A stretch of DNA of 34,516 nt from Methylicorpusculum sp. (GCF_030651835.1 NZ_JAUSBX010000074.1:1-34516); one strand, 5' to 3'; counted from the stretch's first letter, positions 1-7,824 are shown. The notes: a model not told the origin generated them from the sequence alone. Made by a program: numbers and translations.

Positions 1-5
1 GTTAT

Positions 6-20
6 TGAGAACAATTCTTA
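6..20. promoter_or_regulatory. Possible Fur-like operator
   Basis: TGAGAACAATTCTTA is an imperfect inverted repeat with 7-bp arms around one base (5 of 7 positions symmetric). It resembles the 7-1-7 Fur box. It would control a gene to the left of the window. The match is short and could be chance. Confidence 0.25.
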
Positions 21-377
21 TTAAATGACAGGCATTCCGAAAATAACTGGTTTTTGATGTGCCCGGAAAATTTTTTGAAAAATAAATCGCCCACTTTGAT
101 GCGGAAACTTTGAAAAAACGGCTTTTCCGTTCAGGCACTAATTAAATTGTTTTGCCACCGTTTACGCAGACCCTGTCGATAACTCCTGCAACCCAGGCAT
201 AATTTTGAAATTATTGGGAAACTTCAGATTGTAAACTTTTTATAACACGAACTACAGGAAGACGAACGTTGGGATACCAACGACCAGCTTCACACTAATT
301 CAACGCCTCCATCAACAAAAACTCGATTCTTGTGCTTACCTCCGCCGATAATTCTGATTATGAGAGCAATGAAGCTG

Positions 378-414
378 GCAGGCACGAAGCAATGCGCACC
401 TGCTGACTTTTTTT
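378..414 (+). terminator. Possible plus-strand terminator
   Basis: A GCAGG/CCTGC stem is followed four bases later by seven T residues on the plus strand. It would serve a gene entering from the left. The stem is short and the loop is 16 nt, so this is a weak call. On the minus strand it is not preceded by a T-run suitable for the nif operon. Confidence 0.3.
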
Positions 415-421
415 GCTTCCT

Positions 422-955
422 TCAACTCCAGGCTTGATCTATCCTTTTCAACCATAAGGTTATGCGTTCTTCTGTCAGTTCTTTTTGATTTTCTTCATCC
501 AAAACCAGACCGACAAATTGATCATCCATTATCGCCTTGGAAAATTTAAATTTGTAACCTGAGGCATCCCAGCCATCACCGATAATTTCAGCCCCGCATT
601 CAGTAAACGCATCATAAATATCCCGTAAAGCGCTGGCGAAATTGCTGCTGTACGATTTTTGGTTGCCCAAACCATACAAGGCTACTTTTTTACCCTCAAA
701 TGAATGGCCTTTCAATTTGGGTAAAAACTCTTCCCAGCTTTCCGTTTGATTGCCGGTCGATTTACCCGGCAGTTCGCCTTCGCCATAAGTCGGTGTGCCT
801 AAAATCAACACATCGTAAATCAGCAAATCCTCAACACCGGCATTACGAATATTGACGGGCTTGTCGGCTTGAGAGCCTATGCTTTTTGCAATCGACTTGG
901 CAACACGCCGCGTCGAGCCTGTATCAGTTCCAAAAATCACGCCTACTTTCGCCAT
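422..955 (-). CDS. nifF: Flavodoxin, nitrogenase electron donor (NifF type)
   Basis: A 177-residue long-chain flavodoxin. The N-terminal FMN phosphate-binding loop GTDTGSTR (residues 9-16) is clear, followed by the PTYGEGELPG segment (about 55-64) and the LGNQKSYSSNF region (about 96-106) that cradle the flavin in this family. Cytoplasmic; in diazotrophs NifF carries low-potential electrons to the nitrogenase Fe protein. It is the last gene of the nif operon, 11 bp after the glutaredoxin-BolA gene, and the same terminal position is seen for nifF in Azotobacter. The nif context makes a NifF role much more likely than a housekeeping FldA role, although sequence alone does not separate the two. 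Confidence 0.9.
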   Translation of the reverse strand: MAKVGVIFGTDTGSTRRVAKSIAKSIGSQADKPVNIRNAGVEDLLIYDVLILGTPTYGEGELPGKSTGNQTESWEEFLPKLKGHSFEGKKVALYGLGNQKSYSSNFASALRDIYDAFTECGAEIIGDGWDASGYKFKFSKAIMDDQFVGLVLDEENQKELTEERITLWLKRIDQAWS

Positions 956-966
956 GGTGCCGACCC

Positions 967-1587
967 TTAAAGTTGAATTTGTAATAAACCCGGAACCGAC
1001 GTCTTATGTAAATTTCCCCATTCTTCAGGCGTATACGTTTTTAAAGTAACCGCGTGCAAACGTCCGGATGCCAACGCTTCTGTCAACACAGCCATCACAC
1101 CTTGCTGCTTCTTTACCAGCGGCAAGGCCTGAAAATGCTGACTGATCACCGTAATCGACAAATTACACCCTTCTCCTTCTATCAATACAGTCGCATCAGG
1201 AAAACCGTTTTTTATCAGCTGCTCAACTTCAGCATGCGTTATTACGTGAGTATCAACCGCTTGTGTCTGGTCATCAACGATAGCGCTTTTCAGCAAGGGC
1301 AATAAGCTGCCTTCGCTATCCATCGCTTCGACAATATCACAGCCGCCGACCAATTCGCCCTTGACAAACAACTGAGGAAAAGTTGGCCACTTCGATAACT
1401 TGGGCAATTTTTCCCGAATAAACGGCGCCTCCAGGACATTGACAAAGGCAAAAGGGATTGCGCAGGCATTAAGAATACCGACCGTTTTGCCAGAAAAACC
1501 GCATTGCGGGTCGGAAGGAATACCTTTCATATACAAAATGATCGGATTATCGGCGAGTTGCTTGCGGATTTTGTCTTCGGTGGTCAT
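967..1587 (-). CDS. Monothiol glutaredoxin (CGFS) fused to a BolA/IbaG domain
   Basis: 206 residues from the ATG at 1587. The frame stays open 17 codons further, but the upstream part looks non-coding and the ATG at 1587 starts directly on the glutaredoxin fold. Residues 1-105 are a Grx4/GrxD-type domain: CGFS at 29-32, WPTFPQLF at 67-74 and GGCDI at 81-85, the residues that hold a glutathione-ligated [2Fe-2S] cluster. Residues about 113-206 are a BolA/IbaG-type domain with C141 and the conserved LHA motif (H178). Grx4 and BolA proteins are known to form cluster-bridged heterodimers; here they are one polypeptide. Placed between clpX and nifF, it probably handles Fe-S clusters for nitrogenase assembly (inference). 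Confidence 0.9.
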   Translation of the reverse strand: MTTEDKIRKQLADNPIILYMKGIPSDPQCGFSGKTVGILNACAIPFAFVNVLEAPFIREKLPKLSKWPTFPQLFVKGELVGGCDIVEAMDSEGSLLPLLKSAIVDDQTQAVDTHVITHAEVEQLIKNGFPDATVLIEGEGCNLSITVISQHFQALPLVKKQQGVMAVLTEALASGRLHAVTLKTYTPEEWGNLHKTSVPGLLQIQL

Positions 1588-1733
1588 GATTTTTTCTCTA
1601 TTTAAAAGGACATTCGGGATGACACTGAAAAGTCTCACAGTGTTTCAAAATCCGGGTGATCAATTGGCATCCGCTGGCTAAGGCCGGGATAGAAACGTTC
1701 AGCATCCGAATTTTGATGGGCAATCTTTTTGAA

Positions 1734-3020
1734 CTAATGAGCTTTTTGTTGAACTGGCTCGGGTTCTTCGCGTTCGATCAATTTGATCGTCGTTTCACCC
1801 TTGACGGCAGACGCGTCGATAATGCAGGCTTCAACATTGCCCCGGGTCGGCAGTTCGAACATGGGCTTACGTAATATATTCTCAATGATGCTTCGCAATC
1901 CACGCGCACCGGTATTTCTGATAATCGCTTTTTCAGCGATTTCAACCAAGGCTTCGCTGGTAAACTCAAGATTGACACCGTCATAGGCGAACAAATGCTG
2001 ATACTGTTTAACCAGCGCATTTTTGGGTTCGGTCAGTATTTGGATTAACGCATCAATATCCAAAGGTTCCAACGGCGCGAGTATCGGAAACCGGCCGATA
2101 AACTCAGGAATCAAGCCAAACCGTTTCAGATCGTCAGGCTCAGTCGCATTCAGCAGTTCTTCCAACGGCGGCTTCAGATTGGAGCGGCTGATATCCAAAT
2201 GAAAGCCGATCGCAGTGTTGGCCGGTACCAGCCGTTTTTCCACATGTTTTTCCAGCCCCGGAAATGCGCCGCCGGCAATAAATAAAATGTTTCGGGTGTC
2301 AATCATGACCGAATCGGTGTTATTGGCATCTTTCCGGCGGCCTTTACAGGGCACTTTAACCTGCGATCCTTCGACCAACCTGAGCAACGCCTGCTGAACG
2401 CCTTCGCCGGAGACATCACGCGTACCGAAGGCCTGCTCAGGACTACGGGCAATTTTATCCACTTCATCCAGATACACAATGCCCCATTCGGCCTTGCCGA
2501 TATGGCCATCGGCGACATCCAGCAAACGGACTAATATATTTTCCACATCATCGCCGACATAACCGGCCTGCGTCAGCGTCGTCGCATCGGCCACCACAAA
2601 CGGAACACCGACAATTTTCGCCAAAGTACTGGCCAGTAAAGTTTTACCGGTTCCGGAAGGGCCTATCAGCAAAATATTGGATTTACCTATTTCGACGTTG
2701 CCGGATGCCGATCCCAACCCGCCAATTTGGCTGCTTTCATGTTTCAAACGCTTGTAATGGTTGTATACCGCAACAGACAATATTTCCTTGGCCAAATTCT
2801 GGCCAATAATATATTCATCCAGTAAAGCTTTTATTTCGACTGGTTTCGGCAAAGGCCCCTGCATTTCAGCCAATTCTTTCTTTTTTCCCCAACTGGAGAC
2901 GACCTGATTGGCCAGAACAACGCAGGCCTCGCAAATTTGCCCATCATTTCCGGCAATCAACGGCACATCGATAGAGGCCTCTATCCCGCAAAATGAACAC
3001 TTTTTATTTTGTTTTTGCAT
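1734..3020 (-). CDS. clpX2: ClpX-like AAA+ unfoldase of the nif operon (ClpX2 type)
   Basis: 428 residues. An N-terminal zinc-binding domain (C8, C11, C30, C33) precedes the AAA+ module with Walker A GPSGTGKT at 120-127, a Walker B LDE motif and the GYVG pore loop. The IGF tripeptide that docks ClpX on ClpP is retained, so it can probably work with the chromosomal ClpP; no clpP is nearby. The canonical RKH substrate loop reads RKD here, unlike housekeeping ClpX. In Azotobacter vinelandii a nif-linked ClpX2 at the same position lowers NifB and NifEN levels, and the same role is likely here. It starts 16 bp after nifM. The 146 bp between it and the glutaredoxin gene is the largest gap in this part of the operon, and no promoter could be recognised there. 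Confidence 0.9.
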   Translation of the reverse strand: MQKQNKKCSFCGIEASIDVPLIAGNDGQICEACVVLANQVVSSWGKKKELAEMQGPLPKPVEIKALLDEYIIGQNLAKEILSVAVYNHYKRLKHESSQIGGLGSASGNVEIGKSNILLIGPSGTGKTLLASTLAKIVGVPFVVADATTLTQAGYVGDDVENILVRLLDVADGHIGKAEWGIVYLDEVDKIARSPEQAFGTRDVSGEGVQQALLRLVEGSQVKVPCKGRRKDANNTDSVMIDTRNILFIAGGAFPGLEKHVEKRLVPANTAIGFHLDISRSNLKPPLEELLNATEPDDLKRFGLIPEFIGRFPILAPLEPLDIDALIQILTEPKNALVKQYQHLFAYDGVNLEFTSEALVEIAEKAIIRNTGARGLRSIIENILRKPMFELPTRGNVEACIIDASAVKGETTIKLIEREEPEPVQQKAH

Positions 3021-3036
3021 AAAAGCCCCGCTTATT

Positions 3037-3882
3037 TCACTTAGGTAAACCGGATAACCACGCTTTTTGACAGTTGCGTCGGTAACGCTCCTGCATGATT
3101 TCCCGAATTTTAGGCGTCGCCTTTTGCAGCGATAAGGTTTCCGCTTTAACTATCTCAATACATTCAATGATATGAAAACCGACTTCAGTTTCGATTATCT
3201 GACTGATTTCATTCAGTTTTAAATTAAACAATACGGCATCGATTTCGGGATATAAGATGCCGCGGGCAAAAACGCCGAGCATGCCCCCTTGCAGAGAAGT
3301 CGGACATTCGGAAAATTTAAGCGCCAGATCAGGAAATTTATACGGCTTGTTTTTCAGCTTCAGGCGAATATCCAGCAAGCGCTGACGGGCATTTTCCCGG
3401 CTGTTTTCGGGATAATCAGGATTAATCGTAATTAAAATATGACGAACGGTACGTTGTTCCGGGACATTGAACTTTTCAGGGTGGCAATGATAAAAAATGC
3501 CTATTTCGACCTCACTCACGCTGGGTGAACGGCTGGCGACTTTATCCATCACCGAATTGACTTTACATTCTCTTTTCAATGCCGCGCGCAATCCATCGCT
3601 ATTAAGATTATTAAGCTTCAACGTCTCCAGAAAACTTTCGTCATCATCAAACCGGCTACGAATTTCACCATAAGCCCGGTCCAGTTCTTCGTCTGAAATG
3701 ATAACGCCGGTCGCCTCTTTGGAATTTAAAACCCGGGTTTCGATTTCATAGGCTTTTGATGCGTGAATCCAGGCTTTGGTAAATTGTTCGCTTTCCAATT
3801 CGGTTGGGGGTTTTTTAAATAACGCCAACGCCGCTCTTAATAAGGTATAAGGCTCAATCGATACTTCGGCCGTCATAGTCAT
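3037..3882 (-). CDS. nifM: NifM, peptidyl-prolyl isomerase for nitrogenase Fe protein
   Basis: 281 residues from the ATG at 3882. This start is one base after the nifZ stop codon and has a GGAAGAG ribosome binding site inside the nifZ end; a longer reading would run deep into nifZ and is unlikely. The N-terminal half is a helical region. The C-terminal half is a parvulin-type PPIase domain (RTVRHILI, then ECPTSLQGGMLGVFARG and EVGFHIIECIEI). NifM is required for maturation of NifH in Azotobacter and Klebsiella. Length fits the family. No signal peptide is seen, so it is cytoplasmic, unlike the periplasmic PpiD/SurA relatives. Confidence 0.92.
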   Translation of the reverse strand: MTMTAEVSIEPYTLLRAALALFKKPPTELESEQFTKAWIHASKAYEIETRVLNSKEATGVIISDEELDRAYGEIRSRFDDDESFLETLKLNNLNSDGLRAALKRECKVNSVMDKVASRSPSVSEVEIGIFYHCHPEKFNVPEQRTVRHILITINPDYPENSRENARQRLLDIRLKLKNKPYKFPDLALKFSECPTSLQGGMLGVFARGILYPEIDAVLFNLKLNEISQIIETEVGFHIIECIEIVKAETLSLQKATPKIREIMQERYRRNCQKAWLSGLPK

Positions 3883-3883
3883 A

Positions 3884-4363
3884 TCACTCTTCCGGTTCTG
3901 AAAAGGTGTCCGGATTAGCCGGTTCCAAAATGCTTTCCGGTACTTGGAGCGTTCTGCCTGGAAATCGGACATGGTATTGAATCGGCTCATATTCTCTTAA
4001 TACCTTGAGAATTTCGCCTTCCTGCCCTTTTTCGGCCACAACCTGCCCTTGAATGCCTAAATCGATAGTGCTGACCACTTTATCCCGAAATTCAAAACGG
4101 CTGGGATTCCATGGCGCATCAGCCAAAATCAGCTCTTCCGCGCGGCAACCGACCATGCGTCCTAAATCAAGAAAATGAACGGTGTAAATCACTTGATCCT
4201 GCAAAAAAGTTCCCACTTCAATGACATGACCAACACTGCCGCGCCGGATCAGCAGTTCGCCAACCGCCTTACCGGGATAGGTGCCATCATTACGCACATT
4301 GCGGGTCACGCGCACGGCTTCACCAAAATCGAAGCGCTCTTCGTCGAAACGTTCCTCAATCAT
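3884..4363 (-). CDS. nifZ: NifZ, nitrogenase maturation protein
   Basis: 159 residues. The N-terminal half, with FDFGEAVRVTRNVRNDGTYPG followed by GSVGHVIEVGTFLQDQVIYTVHFLD, is the typical NifZ core, a small beta-barrel-like domain. NifZ acts in P-cluster formation on the MoFe protein. The start codon overlaps the nifW stop by one base (TAATG), which suggests translational coupling. A further barrel-like stretch at about residues 95-150 repeats the first domain in diverged form, as in other NifZ proteins. Confidence 0.92.
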   Translation of the reverse strand: MIEERFDEERFDFGEAVRVTRNVRNDGTYPGKAVGELLIRRGSVGHVIEVGTFLQDQVIYTVHFLDLGRMVGCRAEELILADAPWNPSRFEFRDKVVSTIDLGIQGQVVAEKGQEGEILKVLREYEPIQYHVRFPGRTLQVPESILEPANPDTFSEPEE

Positions 4364-4674
4364 TACTTGATGTCGGTCAAGGGGACAAATACGGTTTGCG
4401 GTTCGCCCATTTTGAATACTTTGAATACTTTTTCGGTTTGCGCGTCGGATTCCACAAAATCGAAATAAGCCCGGTGCAGCAATTGTTTGTAGATGGCCTG
4501 CCGTGCGTCTTCATCTTCCGGCATTTTGTCTCCAGCCTGATGCAAATAATCGTGAAAACGCTGCAAAATATGCAGACGGTTAACATGCACGACCGACGGA
4601 TCGTATTCCAGTTCGAAATACTGTAAAAAGTCCTCTGCCGATTCCAACTCTTCGATTTCTTCTGTAAAGCTCAT
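4363..4674 (-). CDS. nifW: NifW, nitrogenase stabilising/protective protein
   Basis: 103 residues. The stretch VVHVNRLHILQRFHDYL (about 29-45) and the acidic helical N-terminus with SAEDFLQYFELEYDP are diagnostic of NifW. The protein is thought to associate with the MoFe protein during assembly and to protect it from oxygen. It sits directly before nifZ, with a 1-bp overlap, and 16 bp after a small membrane peptide gene. Confidence 0.93.
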   Translation of the reverse strand: MSFTEEIEELESAEDFLQYFELEYDPSVVHVNRLHILQRFHDYLHQAGDKMPEDEDARQAIYKQLLHRAYFDFVESDAQTEKVFKVFKMGEPQTVFVPLTDIK

Positions 4675-4690
4675 GACGTTAACCTCGGGT

Positions 4691-4801
4691 TTAAAATGGA
4701 CCGATCAGGTCCGTATCGCTAACGATCAAATACACCGCCAATACCGCAAAAATCAGCACTGAAATGACAGCAAGAACAGGTTCGGGTTTTTCTTTAAACA
4801 T
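4691..4801 (-). CDS. Small membrane peptide in the nif operon
   Basis: A 36-codon ORF, short enough to be missed by ordinary gene callers. It has a start ATG at 4801, a good AAGGGG ribosome binding site 6 bases upstream and a TAA stop at 4691. The product starts with the charged segment MFKEKPEPV, continues with a hydrophobic helix of about 18-20 residues (LAVISVLIFAVLAVYLIV) and ends in a short acidic tail, SDTDLIGPF. It is predicted to be a single-span membrane protein. It lies between the ferredoxin gene and nifW in the same orientation. I do not recognise the family; the ribosome binding site, the clean TM pattern and the fit in the operon argue that it is real. Confidence 0.65.
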   Translation of the reverse strand: MFKEKPEPVLAVISVLIFAVLAVYLIVSDTDLIGPF

Positions 4802-4834
4802 CTGACACCCCTTATAGTGGATGGGATAGCGCTG

Positions 4835-4856
4835 GAGACGCAAAATCTTGCGTCTC
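4835..4856. other. Perfect 9-bp hairpin between the ferredoxin and small peptide genes
   Basis: GAGACGCAA and TTGCGTCTC form a perfect 9-bp stem around a 4-base loop, 14 bp after the ferredoxin stop. No T-run follows on the minus strand, so it is probably not an efficient terminator. It may stabilise or divide the long nif transcript (inference). Confidence 0.5.
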
Positions 4857-4870
4857 GTCAAGACTCATCA

Positions 4871-5188
4871 TCAAGCCGCTTCTTTATGCTCGTGGGTAAA
4901 GCAATCTTTCGGACAGACTTTCGAGCAGGCTTCGCAACCTATACAGTCATTCGCATTTTTAATGTTCATGACCATGCTGTTATCATCATCGTCTTCGAAA
5001 TCACCGTAATCATCGCCAAAATCTTCCGGATTCAGCACCTCGTCCTTTTCGACCAGATCGAACACATCTCTGGGACACACTTTAAAGCAGCGCCCGCAAC
5101 CGATGCAGGTCCGTTGATTTAAATCAGTCACATAAGCAGGCGTCCACACGGCGCCGCCAAAGGTTACTCCAGTTACTAAATCAGCCAT
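4871..5188 (-). CDS. fdxB: nif-specific 2x[4Fe-4S] ferredoxin (ferredoxin III)
   Basis: 105 residues with two clusters of cysteines: C28-C31-C34-C38 in CIGCGRCFKVCP and C82-C85-C88-C92 in CIGCEACSKVCP, plus C96. The linker between them is unusually acidic (EDFGDDYGDFEDDDD). This layout, with its WTPAYV N-terminal motif, matches the ferredoxin III found beside nifX-DUF269-DUF683 in many diazotrophs. It probably supplies electrons for cofactor assembly or for nitrogenase. It is cytoplasmic and is the sixth gene after the nifE promoter. Confidence 0.9.
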   Translation of the reverse strand: MADLVTGVTFGGAVWTPAYVTDLNQRTCIGCGRCFKVCPRDVFDLVEKDEVLNPEDFGDDYGDFEDDDDNSMVMNIKNANDCIGCEACSKVCPKDCFTHEHKEAA

Positions 5189-5197
5189 GTTTGCTCC

Positions 5198-5413
5198 TTA
5201 CGCAGTTTCAGATTGGGCTGCAAGCAGTTTTTGGTTGGCTTCGTCCCACGCTTTACAGGCGTCAAAGGTTGCCTGGGCAATTCCCATCAGTTCCCCGTAA
5301 GCATCGGGCAACTTGTCTTCAATTAAATCATGCAATTCCATGGCTTGTTCACTGGCCAGCCGCTTGTTTTTTTTGACTTCCTTTTCCAATGCCTTGATTT
5401 CTTCGGGTGTCAT
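5198..5413 (-). CDS. DUF683-type small helical nif protein
   Basis: 71 residues from the ATG at 5413, which has an AGGGAGCG ribosome binding site; upstream extension of the frame runs into the preceding gene and is not supported. The sequence is nearly all helix-forming and charged (MTPEEIKALEKEVKKNKRL...), matching the CCE_0567/DUF683 family encoded next to nifX and its DUF269 partner. The family forms small helical hairpins. Its role is poorly defined, but it is strictly nif-linked. It is 9 bp from the ferredoxin gene and 10 bp from the DUF269 gene. Confidence 0.85.
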   Translation of the reverse strand: MTPEEIKALEKEVKKNKRLASEQAMELHDLIEDKLPDAYGELMGIAQATFDACKAWDEANQKLLAAQSETA

Positions 5414-5423
5414 GACACGCTCC

Positions 5424-5897
5424 CTAGGCTTCCGCCACTTCTTTATGCTTCTCGATAAAAGCCAGCGCCTTTTCGATTTGTTTTTCACTTTCCACACAAA
5501 GTGCTTCCAGGCTTGGAAAGCCCCAGCGATGAACATCCCGCAACGTTTTATCGGTTACGATCAATTTACCAACCATGATCAATGCCCTACCAAAACCTTC
5601 ATGTGTCAAATTGACAAACGGCACCGCCATCAAACCGGTTTTCTTCTCTATCAACGATGCAATGGCGTTGTAATAGGACTTTAGCCGCGTGATGGTGATT
5701 TCATCAGGATCGCCGACAATCGGAATCTCGCGTTTACGCTCTTTGGTCAAAATCAGCGGATCGATGATCTTTTCCTCAGGCCAGCCTTCAAAAGTGTCAT
5801 AAGTGTCGACGGCACGTAATTGTTTGAGCATTTCCACAACGAAATCCGAACTCATGTACGGATCGTTTTCTTCGATGACGAGTGCTGCTTGGGACAT
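5424..5897 (-). CDS. NifX-associated nitrogen fixation protein (DUF269)
   Basis: 157 residues. The segments FVVEMLKQLRAVDTYDTF, TITRLKSYYNAIASLIEKKTG and GFGRALIMVGKLIV are characteristic of the DUF269 proteins encoded immediately after nifX. No catalytic motif is evident and there is no signal peptide. Function is not established; its constant linkage to nifX and nifEN suggests a part in FeMo-cofactor assembly or storage. It is separated from nifX by 48 bp. Confidence 0.9.
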   Translation of the reverse strand: MSQAALVIEENDPYMSSDFVVEMLKQLRAVDTYDTFEGWPEEKIIDPLILTKERKREIPIVGDPDEITITRLKSYYNAIASLIEKKTGLMAVPFVNLTHEGFGRALIMVGKLIVTDKTLRDVHRWGFPSLEALCVESEKQIEKALAFIEKHKEVAEA

Positions 5898-5945
5898 AGT
5901 GTGTTTCCTCGATAGAGATCAATTAGATAAAATTGTAGGACTGAA

Positions 5946-6431
5946 TCATTCCGACCACCCCTCTTCTTCCATTTCATCGAAACGTGAAGCATCGGGACTT
6001 TTGGCTTTATTCAGTGCTTTAACCAGCCAGCTTGAAGGGCCGGTGTTTAATTCGTTTTGCAAATCGGCAATTAAATCGGCGATTCGGCTGCCTTCGTGTA
6101 CCTTGACCGGTTGTATACCCTGAGCCACCAGCTGTTTGATGGCTGAGGCACCGACAGCCTGACAGTAAACCGCAGCACAACCTTCTAGCATCTGCATTTT
6201 GACCGACAATTTTTGTTCATTTCCGTCCTGATCCAGTTCGCCGAACTGGGCAGCTTCCAGTAATTCATATCGCTCCGGATTCACGGCATAGACTGCGAAC
6301 GACCTGGAGGAGCCGAAATGCTGATTGACTGTTTTCATGTCGGTGGTGGCGAAAGCGACTTTGATGGCGGTATCCATGGCTAGACTCTGCTCGTTGGTTT
6401 GGACAATATGCATACGCCGAGTTAGTGACAT
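5946..6431 (-). CDS. nifX: NifX, FeMo-cofactor precursor carrier
   Basis: 161 residues. It contains the NifB/NifX/NafY cofactor-binding fold: IKVAFATTDMKTVNQHFGSSRSFAVYAV near residues 23-50, and a later GCAAVYCQAVGASAIKQLVAQGIQPVKV. NifX binds NifB-co and the VK-cluster and shuttles them around NifEN. The start ATG at 6431 overlaps the nifN end by 10 bp; a second ATG six codons downstream is a possible alternative. The C-terminal acidic tail, DEMEEEGWSE, is normal for the family. Confidence 0.92.
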   Translation of the reverse strand: MSLTRRMHIVQTNEQSLAMDTAIKVAFATTDMKTVNQHFGSSRSFAVYAVNPERYELLEAAQFGELDQDGNEQKLSVKMQMLEGCAAVYCQAVGASAIKQLVAQGIQPVKVHEGSRIADLIADLQNELNTGPSSWLVKALNKAKSPDASRFDEMEEEGWSE

Positions 6432-7819
6432 GACGGCGAGACCTGTTGTCTTTCGTTTTCAGGTTTTTGCGCGTAGACCGAGTGATAAGGCGCTATCTCC
6501 TCATGGGCAAAATTGATGACCAGATTAGCCAAATCGAACAAGGCCTGTCGGGTTCCACGATAGCCTATCCAGGTCTTCTGATAACCACCGATGATGTCAT
6601 AAAGAGGAAATCCGGCACGCAAAACCGGAATACCCAATCGTTCGGCTGTCGCAACAGCGTGTGAATTGCCGATCAGTAATTGCGCTTTGTGGGCTTTGGC
6701 CGTTAACTCCAGATCTTCCAGATCGCCAATTTTGATGCTCGCCGTTTTCGCGTCGGCCAATACCGGCGCATTCGCAGCACTGATTGCCGCAACAACCTCG
6801 GATCCCATTTCATTAACCAGATCAATCAAGGCATTGAGTTGATCGGGGTCTGCAGCAATCGCAATACGCAATTGACCCAACATAAAATGCGTGTCCAGCA
6901 TCGTATCCTGCAACTGCGCGCGTTGACGCTCGATGCGTTCCGGCACATCCTGCCCGGCAATTTCGCTGAGTGCGCAAATCAATGCATCGCTCGCAGCTAA
7001 ACCATAACAATGCTTAAAAAAGTAACTGGGTACCTGGGTTTTTTCCTGCAGCAATTCACCGGCTTTTTGCAAAGAAGCGCCGATGACCAGTGTTGCCTTG
7101 GCATAGCCCAAGGTAGCCATTTCAGAAACCGGAGTTCCGCCGATAGTCACCGGCGAGAAATCCTGATCGGTCAATACCCCGTCCAGTGAATCGGAAATAT
7201 CGGGTACAAATACCGGTCTCAGTTGAAATTGCTCCATTAATTCCCGTAAAGATTCCAGATCGCCTGGCGTCAACATAGGACCGGCCAATACGTTGACCTG
7301 CCGTTTACGTTTACCGGGCGCAGTTCCGGCAACAGCGGCATCCGGAACCAGCACCCGGATGATTTCAGTCAGCGTAGCGGCATAACCGGTTTCAACACAG
7401 CCGGTAAAATCAGGCGTATTAACCGCAACAACGGCGACATGATCAAACTCCGGATATTTTGCGCGAAATTCGCGGACATTTCGGTGCACATCGGCACCCT
7501 GTGTTTCGGCCAAACCCGTCGTCAAAACCGTAATCAAAGCCGGATTTGATTTTTCGGCAATCGCTTTTAAACCCTCAACCACATTTTCGTCAGCCCCCAT
7601 TACCGAACTGCCCTGATCCATCGCGGTTGACTGCAACGGTATCGGTTCCCTGAAATGACGCACGAAAAACACTTTGGCAAAGGCGGTGCACCCCTGCGAA
7701 CCATGAAGCATGGGGATGGCCTTATCGAAACCGAGTGTCGCCAATGAACCGCCAATCGGTTGACTGGCTTTCAGTGGATTGACCGATAATGCTTTTTTAC
7801 GTTTGTGTATTTCAGCCAT
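6422..7819 (-). CDS. nifN: NifN, FeMo-cofactor assembly scaffold beta subunit
   Basis: 465 residues of the nitrogenase component 1 fold. The N-terminal PIGGSLATLGFDKAIPMLHGSQGC motif places C44 exactly where NifN donates a ligand to the interface [4Fe-4S] cluster of NifEN. The retained segments VLTTGLAETQGADV and FTGCVETGYAATL are typical. With NifE it forms the heterotetramer on which the NifB-derived precursor is converted to FeMo-co. It starts 5 bp after nifE, which implies coupled translation, and overlaps nifX at its end. Confidence 0.95.
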   Translation of the reverse strand: MAEIHKRKKALSVNPLKASQPIGGSLATLGFDKAIPMLHGSQGCTAFAKVFFVRHFREPIPLQSTAMDQGSSVMGADENVVEGLKAIAEKSNPALITVLTTGLAETQGADVHRNVREFRAKYPEFDHVAVVAVNTPDFTGCVETGYAATLTEIIRVLVPDAAVAGTAPGKRKRQVNVLAGPMLTPGDLESLRELMEQFQLRPVFVPDISDSLDGVLTDQDFSPVTIGGTPVSEMATLGYAKATLVIGASLQKAGELLQEKTQVPSYFFKHCYGLAASDALICALSEIAGQDVPERIERQRAQLQDTMLDTHFMLGQLRIAIAADPDQLNALIDLVNEMGSEVVAAISAANAPVLADAKTASIKIGDLEDLELTAKAHKAQLLIGNSHAVATAERLGIPVLRAGFPLYDIIGGYQKTWIGYRGTRQALFDLANLVINFAHEEIAPYHSVYAQKPENERQQVSPSCH

Positions 7820-7824
7820 AGTCG

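Larger units (their letters stand above)
1..421. other. Intergenic region downstream of nifF
   Basis: No convincing gene is visible here. It is AT-rich and lies beyond the end of the minus-strand nif operon. Two weak regulatory candidates (a Fur-like palindrome and a plus-strand hairpin with a T-run) are listed separately. Short ORFs in it, such as a 25-codon plus-strand frame starting near 361, have no recognisable product. Confidence 0.6.

Noticed and set aside
1588-1638. 17-codon N-terminal extension of the glutaredoxin-BolA gene
   Set aside because: The ATG at 1587 begins directly at the conserved glutaredoxin start, and the extension does not resemble the family.
3883-3990. Longer NifM reading overlapping nifZ by over 100 bp
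   Set aside because: The ATG at 3882 follows the nifZ stop by one base, has a ribosome binding site and gives the usual NifM length.
4698-4712. Short palindrome GGACC-N5-GGTCC at the end of the small membrane peptide gene
   Set aside because: Only a 5-bp stem with no T-run, inside coding sequence; likely chance.
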